Of a stretch of DNA of 64,000 nt, positions 15,745 to 24,516 are shown piece by piece. The notes under the pieces are model-generated. The model saw only the letters and a program-made list of their open reading frames with translations. It searched no databases and had not been told where the DNA came from. This DNA comes from JAIXWP01 sp964428835 (lineage in GTDB: Bacteria; Bacteroidota; Bacteroidia; Flavobacteriales_D; Sanyastnellaceae): assembly GCA_964428835.1 (NCBI GenBank), contig CAYRZQ010000015.1, forward strand, positions 6,355 through 70,354, read 5' to 3'. Numbering within the stretch: the stretch's first letter is position 1; each line of letters opens with the position of its first letter. The translations under genes were made by a program, and so were the position numbers.

Positions 15745-18228
15745 TCAGCCCTTTATTTTTTTGGGCTTAAGCTGGTGATAATCCAAGAAATAAAGCACTC
15801 GAATGCTAAAATTATTGGTCTGTGGCAGCCCCAGTGTATATTCGAAATCCTCACGCAGACTGCGAGGAATGGGCACTCCAAACTCACCCTTGGTAATATC
15901 ATTCTTCCAAACGATGTTCACCTCACTTCCCGGCACAAAAATCCACCGGTATATAAGGTCAATAGTAAAGGTGTTAAAATTCCGATCGCTATTACTATGC
16001 GCTATGGTCTCCCCAAACTCGTTCACAAACCCTTGAAAATCAGTAGGCACAAGAAGACCATTTTCATCCAAATCATAAAACTCACTGTATTTCGAGTAGC
16101 CCCAATAATGACGAACCCTACAAAGAACTGTCATCAGTGGATTGAATGAATAGTTCACTGTAAGTGTATTGGTATGAGAAACGACTTTTCTTTTTCCAAA
16201 AATAGGACGGCCATCATCCGCGCGGTTTGCAAATCCCAAGTCTCCATCATGATTGGTAAGTTGATAGCGATACACCACAAATAACTTATCGCTAAAGCGC
16301 ATTCGTGGGGAAAAACGGACATCCCATTCGTAGCGTCCTTCATTTTCAAACGTCGCAAAACCACCACCAGCGTCAATCGCCAACGGTTTGCGATAGTCGG
16401 TGCTTATCCAGCCACCCGCATATTGCCAAGTGTAGGTCACAAACTTCATACCTTCGGTTCGCGGCTCGAAATAGTCCATTCCACGCACGGGACCTGCTGA
16501 TATATTTAAAAAATAAGTAGTAAATTTCTTAGTATTCAAAAATGTCTCCCAGTTGAACATCATGTCAGTAAAGACATTCGGCTTGTACAGTTGATTATAG
16601 TTGAAACTAAATGTGGTACTCAAATTATTCAGCTTCCAAAATGGCTTGAAAATATTATAGGATGTCCAGACATAATAATTCATGCTATTATTGGCTTGTA
16701 AAAAGCCCAAATCTGTAGGATCATAGGTGTCAGACTCGGTAGAAACTCCAGTACCCATCCTGAAATTACCACTTATCTTTTCGAAATTAATATTCTGAGT
16801 AAATCCCTCTCTGTCCCTTCTCACCTCTCGGTACTCGCCTCCAAATTTTCGATTATAGGCGCCACTGCCGTTGACACTGAAGGAACCTGCTTTATTTCGA
16901 AGATCAAACTCAAGACCCGAAACATTGGCATCGTAATACTCTCCATTGCGCAAGACATTCGTATTTATAATAGATACATACGAATTGTTGCGAAGATTTT
17001 GGTCGAGCACGGTCACATTATAGTTAGTCAGTGGATAAATCTCCACTTCTCGCGTCTCGCCATTTTCATTTGTCACGGTGGCGTTAGTCTTTGCAGAAAC
17101 CCCATTAAAAAACCCAATACCCAAGCCCTTGCTATTCCTTCCCGAAATTTTGGATGCATTCAACAATTGCAACTGCTGCGGCAAACGGGTGATACGCTCA
17201 CCCTCTGCGAGTGGAATATCTGGTATGTAGCCGTCGGGCAAATAACCAACGCGCCGACTGTAGAAGAGATTGGCTTTGGAAAAAAGTTCGGTACCTTCAA
17301 TGAAAAACTGACGATTGTCTTGAAACTCCACCTCAAATGGAGTCAGATTTAAAATCTGTTGGTCGCTAATCACCTGTCCAAAATCAGGAATCAGCGTGGC
17401 ATCCAACGTAAATGCATCGTTCAAACCAATCTTTACATCCATACCTGCGTTCCATGAGGTCTCATGACGCGTGGGTGCATTGGTTTGTTCTGCGACATTG
17501 TAATAAGCGGAAGCATAAGGAGTGAAAAAGATTCTCGTAGGAGCTTTTACGTCCTTAACACCCGTTAATTGTCCCATCTGCGTTACGAATCCCTGAACAG
17601 CAGGATCTACCCCGCGCCAAAAACCAACTTCACGCGTCCTTCTAATTTCTCTCGTAAAATTGATGTCCCAAACTTGTTCGGGCTGGTCTGGAAATCGAAT
17701 AGCGGCAAATGGAATTTTAAACTCCGCAATCCAACCCTCGGAAGTGATACTAGTGCGGCAGTCCCAGATAGCGTTCCAACTCGTATCCTCATCCTCACCA
17801 TTGGTGATGCGGGCATCCCACTGTTCAGATGTAGGAGTCACAAAGAAAGAAAGACCATTGATCCCATCTCGATAACATGAAAAAGTAATCCCACAATAAT
17901 CTGAATTTCCATCACCATCGCGCCCAGAGAGTTGCTTCAAAATACTATCAGGCGAAGTGTCGAAATTCATAAAGCCAACATAAATGGCTTCATCGTCATA
18001 AATTATTTTTACTTCTGTATTCTGAGGTAAAGGAACTCCGGGAGTAGGACTCTGCATTACAAAGCCCGTGGCGGCAGGTACATTCAACCACACCGCCTCG
18101 TTTAAGATTCCATCTAATTTGGGCGCCTCTACACAGCGAACCGCTTGTAAAGTCTTATTTTCATATTGACCATAACCCAACAAGGCCAAGCAACAAAAAA
18201 ATAAAACTCCAAACAGACTTCTTGTCAT
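15745..18228 (-). CDS. DUF5916 protein with CBM9-like N-domain and barrel
   Basis: 827 residues with a signal peptide (MTRSLFGVLFFCCLALLGYGQ). Residues about 30-215 form a family-9 carbohydrate-binding-like domain: APKLDGILNEAVW, VKIIYDDEAIYVGF, SPDSILKQLSGRDGD, GWIAEFKIPFAAIRF. The rest is the DUF5916 region, rich in amphipathic strands and aromatic turns and ending in YTLGLPQTNNFSIRVLYFLDYHQL, consistent with an outer-membrane beta-barrel. Such proteins are frequent in marine Bacteroidetes; substrate unknown. The promoter box is at 18248-18255. The gene stands alone and is divergent from the TonB-dependent receptor. Confidence 0.88.
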   Translation of the reverse strand: MTRSLFGVLFFCCLALLGYGQYENKTLQAVRCVEAPKLDGILNEAVWLNVPAATGFVMQSPTPGVPLPQNTEVKIIYDDEAIYVGFMNFDTSPDSILKQLSGRDGDGNSDYCGITFSCYRDGINGLSFFVTPTSEQWDARITNGEDEDTSWNAIWDCRTSITSEGWIAEFKIPFAAIRFPDQPEQVWDINFTREIRRTREVGFWRGVDPAVQGFVTQMGQLTGVKDVKAPTRIFFTPYASAYYNVAEQTNAPTRHETSWNAGMDVKIGLNDAFTLDATLIPDFGQVISDQQILNLTPFEVEFQDNRQFFIEGTELFSKANLFYSRRVGYLPDGYIPDIPLAEGERITRLPQQLQLLNASKISGRNSKGLGIGFFNGVSAKTNATVTNENGETREVEIYPLTNYNVTVLDQNLRNNSYVSIINTNVLRNGEYYDANVSGLEFDLRNKAGSFSVNGSGAYNRKFGGEYREVRRDREGFTQNINFEKISGNFRMGTGVSTESDTYDPTDLGFLQANNSMNYYVWTSYNIFKPFWKLNNLSTTFSFNYNQLYKPNVFTDMMFNWETFLNTKKFTTYFLNISAGPVRGMDYFEPRTEGMKFVTYTWQYAGGWISTDYRKPLAIDAGGGFATFENEGRYEWDVRFSPRMRFSDKLFVVYRYQLTNHDGDLGFANRADDGRPIFGKRKVVSHTNTLTVNYSFNPLMTVLCRVRHYWGYSKYSEFYDLDENGLLVPTDFQGFVNEFGETIAHSNSDRNFNTFTIDLIYRWIFVPGSEVNIVWKNDITKGEFGVPIPRSLREDFEYTLGLPQTNNFSIRVLYFLDYHQLKPKKIKG

Positions 18229-18247
18229 AGATCTAAAAGATAGCGCG

Positions 18248-18255
18248 CAAAGTTA
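18248..18255 (-). promoter_or_regulatory. -7 box TAACTTTG for the DUF5916 gene
   Basis: Perfect TAnnTTTG, 19 nt before the ATG at 18228. No clear -33 element was identified. Confidence 0.5.
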
Positions 18256-18368
18256 ATCCATGACACGTAATTCACGGCACTTTGAACGGCTTTAACTAAT
18301 GGATTTGATAAACGGTTAAATAATGTTCGTCAACGGCAAACAAGAATCCACAACAACTGTTCAATGCT

Positions 18369-18376
18369 TACATTTG
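18369..18376 (+). promoter_or_regulatory. -7 box TACATTTG for the TonB-dependent receptor
   Basis: Perfect TAnnTTTG located between the in-frame ATGs at 18364 and 18388. It supports the downstream start and predicts a leader of only a few nucleotides. Confidence 0.5.
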
Positions 18377-18387
18377 CGGACATTTTT

Positions 18388-20805
18388 ATGCATCCACTTC
18401 GTTCCATTATTGCTATCATTTTTGCTTTTGCCTTGCAAAACCTATCTGCTCAAGGAAATTTTACCGTGAGCGGACAAATACTCGATGGCGAAACAGGCGA
18501 AACAATCCCTGGGGCAGTCGTCAAAGCTTCACCCATCAATAGAGCGGTGACCTCCAATAGTTTTGGTTTTTACTCTCTGACTTTACCCAAAGGAAAATAT
18601 ACAATTGAAGTTAGCTTTACTGGTCTTGAATCGCAAACAAGAGAGATTGATCTCAGTGCAGACGTTCGATGGGATGTCTCGCTCAACTCACAAGTGAAAA
18701 CCATCACGGCAGTAGAAATCACCGCGGATAAGTCCAAGAATACTCAAAGCACCGACGTTGGAAAAATAGAGCTCGATGTTAGCCAAGTAAAAAAGCTTCC
18801 TGTATTACTTGGAGAGATTGATATATTAAAAACAATCACCCTCCTTCCAGGTGTGCAAAGTTCGGGAGAAGGAAACGCAGGGTTTTATGTGAGAGGTGGT
18901 GGCGTAGACCAAAATCTCATTTTGCTGGATAATGCAACAGTGTATAATGCATCTCACCTCTTCGGCTTTTTCAGCGTATTCAATGCAGATGCAATAAAAA
19001 ACCTAGAGCTCACCAAAGGAGGAGTGCCGGCTAACTATGGTGGAAGATTGGCCTCTGTGCTTGATATTAATTTGAAAGAAGGAAATAATAAAGAATTCCA
19101 TGGTGAAGGTGGTATCGGATTGATCTCTTCGCGCTTCACACTGGAAGGACCTATTAAAAAAGACACTTCGAGTTTTATCATCAGCGGCCGCCGCACATAC
19201 ATCGATTTATTATTGAGTCCATTTATCAATGAAGACAGCAACTTCAATGGTTCTGCTTATTATTTCTATGATCTCAATGCAAAGGTGAATTATAAAATCA
19301 GTAAAAAAGATCAAATCTTTTTGAGCGGATATTTCGGTCGTGATGTTTTTGGTTTTAACAGTGAAAATTCTGGTTTCTCGAGCCGCATCCCATGGGGCAA
19401 TGCAACTGCTACCGTTCGATGGAATCGCATCGTGAGCGATAAGCTTTTCATGAATACGATTCTCACTTTCACCGATTATAAATTCGCTTTCGAAGGAGCG
19501 CAGGAACAGTTTGAATTCAGCCTCAATAGCGGCATTCAAGACTGGGGTGCCAAAGTGCAATGGAATTATTATCCCAACTATCGTCATAGCATCAAGTGGG
19601 GGGTCGATTATACGTACCATATTTTCACGCCGAATAGCGTATATGCGCGCAGCGGCGATACAGAATTTGATACGGGAGAAAAAACACGTTTGCTCAGCCA
19701 TGAAGTAGCAGGATACGTGCTCGATGAATTTGATATCACCGAAAAAATAAGATTGAATGTCGGCCTACGTTATTCCTATTTTGCACACGTAGGGCCTTTC
19801 AAACGTTTCACTCCACAAGCAAGCACTGGATTTGCACAACCCCTGCCTCCAATCGAAACACTCTATGCAAGCAATGAAATCGTAGCGGACTATGGTGGAT
19901 TCGAACCTCGTGCGAATATTCGCTGGACTCTAGATAAAAATAGCAGTATCAAAGCGGGATACATGCGCAATTATCAATACATCCATCTCACCAGTTTGAG
20001 TCCTACCTCTTTGCCTACAGATGTATGGCTTCCCAGCACAGATGTCTTGCGCCCACAATTCGGACAACAATTCAGTATTGGATATTTTAGAAACTTCCTT
20101 AATGATATGTTGGAGACAAGTGTGGAAGTGTATTATAAAAATATGGACAATGTTTCTGAATACCGCGAAGGAGCGCAGCCAGAACAAACAGTGAATGACA
20201 ACATCGACAATTTGCTCGTATTTGGAATTGGTCGCAGCTATGGATTAGAATTATTCGTGAAAAAAAGATTGGGGAATTGGTCGGGCTGGGTTGGATATAC
20301 ATGGAGCGTCACTGAAAGAAGATTCGACGATATCAATTTTGGAAAATGGTTTCCCGCACGCTGGGATCGTAGACACGATATCAGTGTAGTATCTACTTAC
20401 AAGTTGAATGATCGACTTGAGTTTGGATTTGTATTCGTTTACGGCACCGGCAATGCGATCACGCTTCCAGTAGAGCGTTATGTATTTGAAAATAGAATTG
20501 TGGATGTATATGGCGATCGCAATAGTTTCCGCATGGCAGCTTATCACCGCGCGGATGTTTCATGCACACTTTATCCAAAGAAAAAACCAGTGAAGCGCGA
20601 TGAAAACGGAAACGAAATCAAACGCAAGATCAATATCGAAAGCAACTGGAATTTTAGCGTGTACAATTTGTACAATCGCATGAATCCATACTTCATCTAT
20701 TTCGGTAATGATGGAAATATTCAGGAAGGCACTTTAGAAATCAAAGCGTATCAAGTGAGCTTATTCCCCATTCTGCCCAGCGTTACTTGGAATTTTAAAT
20801 TTTGA
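18388..20805 (+). CDS. TonB-dependent outer-membrane receptor
   Basis: 805 residues. Signal peptide HPLRSIIAIIFAFALQNLSAQ, then a carboxypeptidase D regulatory-like domain (VSGQILDGETGETIPGAVVKA) and a plug domain with LLPGVQSSGEGNAGFYVRGGGVDQNLILLDNATVYNASHLFGFFS. The 22-stranded barrel ends in SVTWNFKF, the terminal phenylalanine expected for BAM recognition. It imports an unknown ligand using TonB energy. No SusD partner lies next to it, so it is not a classic polysaccharide utilisation pair. Its 3' end overlaps the convergent barrel gene by 45 nt. The start at 18388 is supported by the promoter box just upstream. Confidence 0.93.
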   Translation: MHPLRSIIAIIFAFALQNLSAQGNFTVSGQILDGETGETIPGAVVKASPINRAVTSNSFGFYSLTLPKGKYTIEVSFTGLESQTREIDLSADVRWDVSLNSQVKTITAVEITADKSKNTQSTDVGKIELDVSQVKKLPVLLGEIDILKTITLLPGVQSSGEGNAGFYVRGGGVDQNLILLDNATVYNASHLFGFFSVFNADAIKNLELTKGGVPANYGGRLASVLDINLKEGNNKEFHGEGGIGLISSRFTLEGPIKKDTSSFIISGRRTYIDLLLSPFINEDSNFNGSAYYFYDLNAKVNYKISKKDQIFLSGYFGRDVFGFNSENSGFSSRIPWGNATATVRWNRIVSDKLFMNTILTFTDYKFAFEGAQEQFEFSLNSGIQDWGAKVQWNYYPNYRHSIKWGVDYTYHIFTPNSVYARSGDTEFDTGEKTRLLSHEVAGYVLDEFDITEKIRLNVGLRYSYFAHVGPFKRFTPQASTGFAQPLPPIETLYASNEIVADYGGFEPRANIRWTLDKNSSIKAGYMRNYQYIHLTSLSPTSLPTDVWLPSTDVLRPQFGQQFSIGYFRNFLNDMLETSVEVYYKNMDNVSEYREGAQPEQTVNDNIDNLLVFGIGRSYGLELFVKKRLGNWSGWVGYTWSVTERRFDDINFGKWFPARWDRRHDISVVSTYKLNDRLEFGFVFVYGTGNAITLPVERYVFENRIVDVYGDRNSFRMAAYHRADVSCTLYPKKKPVKRDENGNEIKRKINIESNWNFSVYNLYNRMNPYFIYFGNDGNIQEGTLEIKAYQVSLFPILPSVTWNFKF

Positions 20806-21600
20806 CCACGTATAGCGCAGCACGATTCCCAATTGAAATATGGGATCATCCGCGATGATATCCATGATTCTTCTGTCTTCAATTAAATCAGTACCACCTT
20901 CAAAGCGTTTGTAGTCGATAGCCATCCTCAACTCGGGAAGATTTTTTTCATTACTAAAAAAATCCAAGTCGCGCCAAGCTGTTGCCACAAATCCAACAGC
21001 AAAGTTTTCGGTTGCATTATAAAAAACAGAAAGCCCTAAATTTCCTCGATACCGGTTGGTATTCGCTACTTCTTTTTTGAAAGCATACTCGTCTAAGTAG
21101 CGCGTCGTTCCATCATCATAAGGAATGATCTGACGAAATGATTTCTCTCTATCAAAGCGCATATTTCGTGAGAGTAATTGTCGTGCCACTGCCGTTCGCA
21201 AACCTATTTCCCAAGCTCCAATGCGACGACTCACGCCACCTTGAATAGTGATGCCTGCTTGAACAAATGAATGTATCTCGTCCACTTCTGCGTGTATAAA
21301 ACTTGCATCATTATTTTTCCAGTCCACCCATAATTCACGCTTTATGCGGTAGGCTCCGAGACCAGCGGAATAAGTCCAATCGTTCTTTTCACGAATAATA
21401 TTAAACTCCATAGCAGGCGACCAATAAACTCGTGACACTATCTGTGTGAGCGATGCATCATAATCGAGAACATTCCCGCTGCTGCTGAAAAATTGGTGTG
21501 GAGCTAATTCCAATCGGTACCTGAATTTAGAAGCTTCTTGTCCCCATGCATTGGCGGTTAGAAATAATAAAGCAACACCGATGATATTTTTAGTTTTCAA
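20761..21600 (-). CDS. Outer-membrane barrel protein, tandem paralogue B
   Basis: About 279 residues. It has a signal peptide (KNIIGVALLFLTANAWGQ) and repeated amphipathic strands. It is related to the upstream gene: NDWTYSAGLG versus NKWTYQVGSN, FDREKSF versus FDRGQSY, DDPIFQLGIVLRY versus KDPIFQAGFNIQY. Two starts are possible, GTG at 21606 and TTG at 21600. TTG is preferred because AAAGGAGGTG, a very strong Shine-Dalgarno, ends only a few nt before it and overlaps the GTG. The last 11 residues (after YTWSKF) are antisense to the end of the TonB-dependent receptor and look like a C-terminal extension. Function unknown. Confidence 0.72.
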   Translation of the reverse strand: MKTKNIIGVALLFLTANAWGQEASKFRYRLELAPHQFFSSSGNVLDYDASLTQIVSRVYWSPAMEFNIIREKNDWTYSAGLGAYRIKRELWVDWKNNDASFIHAEVDEIHSFVQAGITIQGGVSRRIGAWEIGLRTAVARQLLSRNMRFDREKSFRQIIPYDDGTTRYLDEYAFKKEVANTNRYRGNLGLSVFYNATENFAVGFVATAWRDLDFFSNEKNLPELRMAIDYKRFEGGTDLIEDRRIMDIIADDPIFQLGIVLRYTWSKFKIPSNAGQNGE

Positions 21601-22435
21601 GATCACCTCCTTTCTTTTTAAATGGAATCAAATACTGAATATTAAAACCCGCCTGGAAGATGGGGTCTTTTATAGTTAAATTTAGAATAGAAGCCTCATC
21701 GAAACGACGTCCGCCATCTTCCTCAAACTTGAAAGAAAGATCGGCTTCGTAAACCAAGGCGTCGAATCTCAATGCATTTATCCAGAATGCAGAAGAAATT
21801 CCAATTTTGAAAGATTCGTTAATCGCATACATCAAGTTTAATGAAGCCATTGTAACCCTTTCAGGTGCATTATAGCTTGTAACCAAGCCATTTGACCTAG
21901 CTCCTCCGGCCGATACTCCATTTCTTATTATTGACATCACAGCAGAATAACTTTGACCGCGATCAAACCCATAAGAAGCATTCAATAAACCAGTGATGCT
22001 CAATCCAGCACCCACCTCCAGTCTATTGAAACTTCTTGACGCATTAAAAAATAGCCCTAACCGCCATTGTTCAAAATTTTGACGACCATTCACATCCTTC
22101 TCTAATGGTTTAAAAATGATTTCAGAATCAGGAGAAAAAAAATCCCATAAGCGAGTGTTGATATAGATCTGCTTGCTCAACCCTACAATATTACTACCTA
22201 CTTGGTAGGTCCACTTATTCCTCTTCCAATAATATCCAACTCCTGTTGAAAAAGAAAAAACCGTATTCTCTCTGAAATCGACAAACTCGTCATTCACATC
22301 AACGTCTATCATTCCAGCGTTGATGAAATTGTGCGGGATGATACTTAGGCTCAATCCTCTTTCATTGGAGGATTGGGAAATGCATTTTGTAAATAGTAAT
22401 AATGTTGCTAAGACTAAGAAGATTTTGTTACTCAC
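21590..22435 (-). CDS. Outer-membrane barrel protein, tandem paralogue A
   Basis: 281 residues starting with GTG. Signal peptide SNKIFLVLATLLLFTKCISQ; the cysteine three residues before the Gln is not in a good lipobox. The body is a small beta-barrel with strands such as TVFSFSTGVGYYWKRNKWTY and RLEVGAGLSITGLLNASYGF. It is a paralogue of the downstream gene and overlaps it by 11-17 nt depending on which start is used. Its last codons (KKGGDLEN) encode the Shine-Dalgarno sequence of the next gene, so the two are translationally coupled. Function unknown; the convergent TonB-dependent receptor suggests envelope transport, but this is weak evidence. Confidence 0.75.
   Translation of the reverse strand: MSNKIFLVLATLLLFTKCISQSSNERGLSLSIIPHNFINAGMIDVDVNDEFVDFRENTVFSFSTGVGYYWKRNKWTYQVGSNIVGLSKQIYINTRLWDFFSPDSEIIFKPLEKDVNGRQNFEQWRLGLFFNASRSFNRLEVGAGLSITGLLNASYGFDRGQSYSAVMSIIRNGVSAGGARSNGLVTSYNAPERVTMASLNLMYAINESFKIGISSAFWINALRFDALVYEADLSFKFEEDGGRRFDEASILNLTIKDPIFQAGFNIQYLIPFKKKGGDLEN
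21598..21613 (-). promoter_or_regulatory. Strong Shine-Dalgarno deciding the paralogue B start
   Basis: On the minus strand, AGAAAGGAGGTG is followed by ATC and TTG (TTG at 21600), with 5 nt between GGAGG and the TTG. The motif matches the complement of the conserved CACCTCCTTTCT end of 16S rRNA. Such sites are uncommon in Bacteroidetes. Confidence 0.6.
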
Positions 22436-22632
22436 GACAAATAGTATTTGGTTCTACGTTGTAAATCTAAACTCACAATTTAAATTTTCCTTCGAATGCG
22501 AATTTTTCGAGCATGAGTCCCTCGGAATACCCGAGCAACCCATTAACAATAAATTAACACGATAAAGCCCGCTTTAACGGAAGTCATGTGGCTTTATTGT
22601 TTCGATACCACCTACTTTTGATGCCTCAAAAT
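22436..22632. other. Divergent intergenic region
   Basis: About 197 bp between the barrel operon and the ABC exporter. It is AT-rich and contains a small CTCGG/CCGAG hairpin near 22520-22534 and, on the plus strand, AAAGCC...GGCTTT arms without a T-run. No gene or clear RNA is seen. Confidence 0.4.
22613..22620 (+). promoter_or_regulatory. -7 box TACTTTTG for the ABC exporter
   Basis: Perfect TAnnTTTG directly before the ATG at 22621 and 12 nt before the ATG at 22633. It lies downstream of the in-frame ATG at 22588, so that start would be outside the transcript. Confidence 0.5.
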
Positions 22633-24516
22633 ATGCGTAATCTATCCCATCTCAATAAATACTTCTGGAAATACCGCGGGCGACTGTTCATGGGGTTTCT
22701 CTTTATACTCCTTGCCAACATCTTCAACGTGTATGCTCCAAAGTTGATTGGTGATGGCATTGATTTTTTAGCAGAAAGTCTCAAGGCGAAAACAATTGTT
22801 GACGGTGGGCAAAACACTACCGTAGCAGCTCCCGAAAGCATCCGTGACTTCAACTATCTCATCGGCAGCGATCAAAATACGATTACGCTCACAGGAGATA
22901 ATTTCTATGATGAAATTATCTATATCGCGTTCATTCTCTCCATTGGTTACATTATCTTTTACATCATCAAAGGCATCTTCCTATTCTTCCAGCGCCAGAC
23001 CATTATTGTGATGTCGCGCTACATTGAATATGAATTGAAAAATGAAATCTATGATCAGTATCAACGCCTAGATATGTCTTTTTACAAAAAGAATAGAACT
23101 GGTGATCTGATGAATAGAATCAGCGAAGACGTTTCGCGTGTGCGCATGTACATCGGACCTGCGGTGATGTACACCATCAACCTCGTGATCCTCGTAGTGA
23201 TGTGTGTGATGGTGATGTGGAAGATTGATGCGGAATTAACGCTCTACACTTTGTCTCCTTTGCCCTTTATGATGCTTGCCATTTTCTATGTGAGCACTGT
23301 CATCAACAAGCGCACTGAAAAAGTGCAAAGCCAACAATCAAAACTTTCCACGATGGTGCAAGAAACCATTAGCGGTATTCGCGTGCTCAAGGCTTTTAAT
23401 AGAGAAAAATATTATGAAGGCGTCTTTGAAGACGAAAGCAACGACTACAAGAAAAAACAACTCGATCTCATCAAAGCAGACTCCCTTTTCATGCCCGTGA
23501 TTTCGCTGCTCGTGGGGCTGAGTACTATTCTCACTATATATATCGGAAGCAACAAAGTAATAGCGGGCGAACTCTCCTACGGAGTCATCGTGCAATTTGT
23601 GTTTTATGTAAACCAACTCACGTGGCCATTTGCAAGTGTGGGATGGGTGACAAGCTTGGTTCAAAAAGCTGAAGCAAGTCAGGAGCGTATAAATGAGTTT
23701 TTAAAAACAGCACCCGAAATCACTAATACCCAACCGAATGAACATTCGGTGGAAGGTGAAATAGAGTTTAAAAATGTTTCATTCACCTATCCTGAGACAG
23801 GAGTGAATGCACTTCGCGATATTTCATTCAAAGTGCATAAAGGCGAGAAGCTGGCCATCGTAGGCCGCACCGGAAGCGGCAAATCTACCATTGCACAACT
23901 CATTCTTCGACTCTTTGATACCACAAAAGGTGAGATATTAATAGATCAAAAAAACATCAAAGACAATCACCTTTCTTCATTGCGAAAATCCATTGGATTT
24001 GTACCGCAAGAGGTCTTTTTATTCAGTGATACCATTCGCAATAACGTTGCTTTCGGAACAGAAAATCTCAGCGAAGAAGCGATGATTCAGGCCACAAAAG
24101 ACGCCGATGTCTACCACAACATCACCGACTTCCCTGGTGGTTTTGATACGCTGCTCGGAGAGCGCGGTATTAACCTCAGTGGCGGTCAAAAACAACGTGT
24201 CTCTATAGCTCGCGCCATCGCAAAAAACCCATCTATTTTAATATTTGATGATTGCTTATCCGCCGTTGATACCGAAACGGAGGAGAATATATTACACGCC
24301 CTCAATCGGATTATGGATGGCAAGACTAGTATCATCATTGCACACAGATTATCCAGTGTAAAAAATGCAGATCGCATCATCGTACTCGAACGAGGAAAAA
24401 TCGTGGAAGAAGGAAAACATGATGACCTCGTGATGAATGGAGGACTCTATGCTCGAATGTATGAACAACAATTGCGTTCGAACGAACCAAATCAAGGAGA
24501 GCAAGGAGAACCATAA
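22633..24516 (+). CDS. ABC exporter, fused permease and ATPase
   Basis: About 627 residues. The N-half is a six-helix type IV exporter domain (MGFLFILLANIFNVYAPKLIG; IYIAFILSIGYIIFYIIKGIFLF; MYTINLVILVVMCVMVMW and so on). An extra hydrophilic loop of about 55 residues separates TM1 and TM2. The ATPase has Walker A GRTGSGKST, Q-loop FVPQEVFLF, signature LSGGQKQR, Walker B ILIFDDCLSAVD and H-loop IIAHRL. Note the D-D-C in place of the usual D-E after Walker B: ILIFDD has Asp where the catalytic Glu normally stands, which occurs in the degenerate site of some heterodimeric exporters and may lower ATPase activity. It probably exports a lipid or small molecule. Confidence 0.9.
   Translation: MRNLSHLNKYFWKYRGRLFMGFLFILLANIFNVYAPKLIGDGIDFLAESLKAKTIVDGGQNTTVAAPESIRDFNYLIGSDQNTITLTGDNFYDEIIYIAFILSIGYIIFYIIKGIFLFFQRQTIIVMSRYIEYELKNEIYDQYQRLDMSFYKKNRTGDLMNRISEDVSRVRMYIGPAVMYTINLVILVVMCVMVMWKIDAELTLYTLSPLPFMMLAIFYVSTVINKRTEKVQSQQSKLSTMVQETISGIRVLKAFNREKYYEGVFEDESNDYKKKQLDLIKADSLFMPVISLLVGLSTILTIYIGSNKVIAGELSYGVIVQFVFYVNQLTWPFASVGWVTSLVQKAEASQERINEFLKTAPEITNTQPNEHSVEGEIEFKNVSFTYPETGVNALRDISFKVHKGEKLAIVGRTGSGKSTIAQLILRLFDTTKGEILIDQKNIKDNHLSSLRKSIGFVPQEVFLFSDTIRNNVAFGTENLSEEAMIQATKDADVYHNITDFPGGFDTLLGERGINLSGGQKQRVSIARAIAKNPSILIFDDCLSAVDTETEENILHALNRIMDGKTSIIIAHRLSSVKNADRIIVLERGKIVEEGKHDDLVMNGGLYARMYEQQLRSNEPNQGEQGEP

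Noticed and set aside
22520..22534. CTCGG/CCGAG hairpin as a terminator or riboswitch
   Set aside because: The stem is only 5 bp with no T-run and lies between divergent genes, where no terminator is needed.
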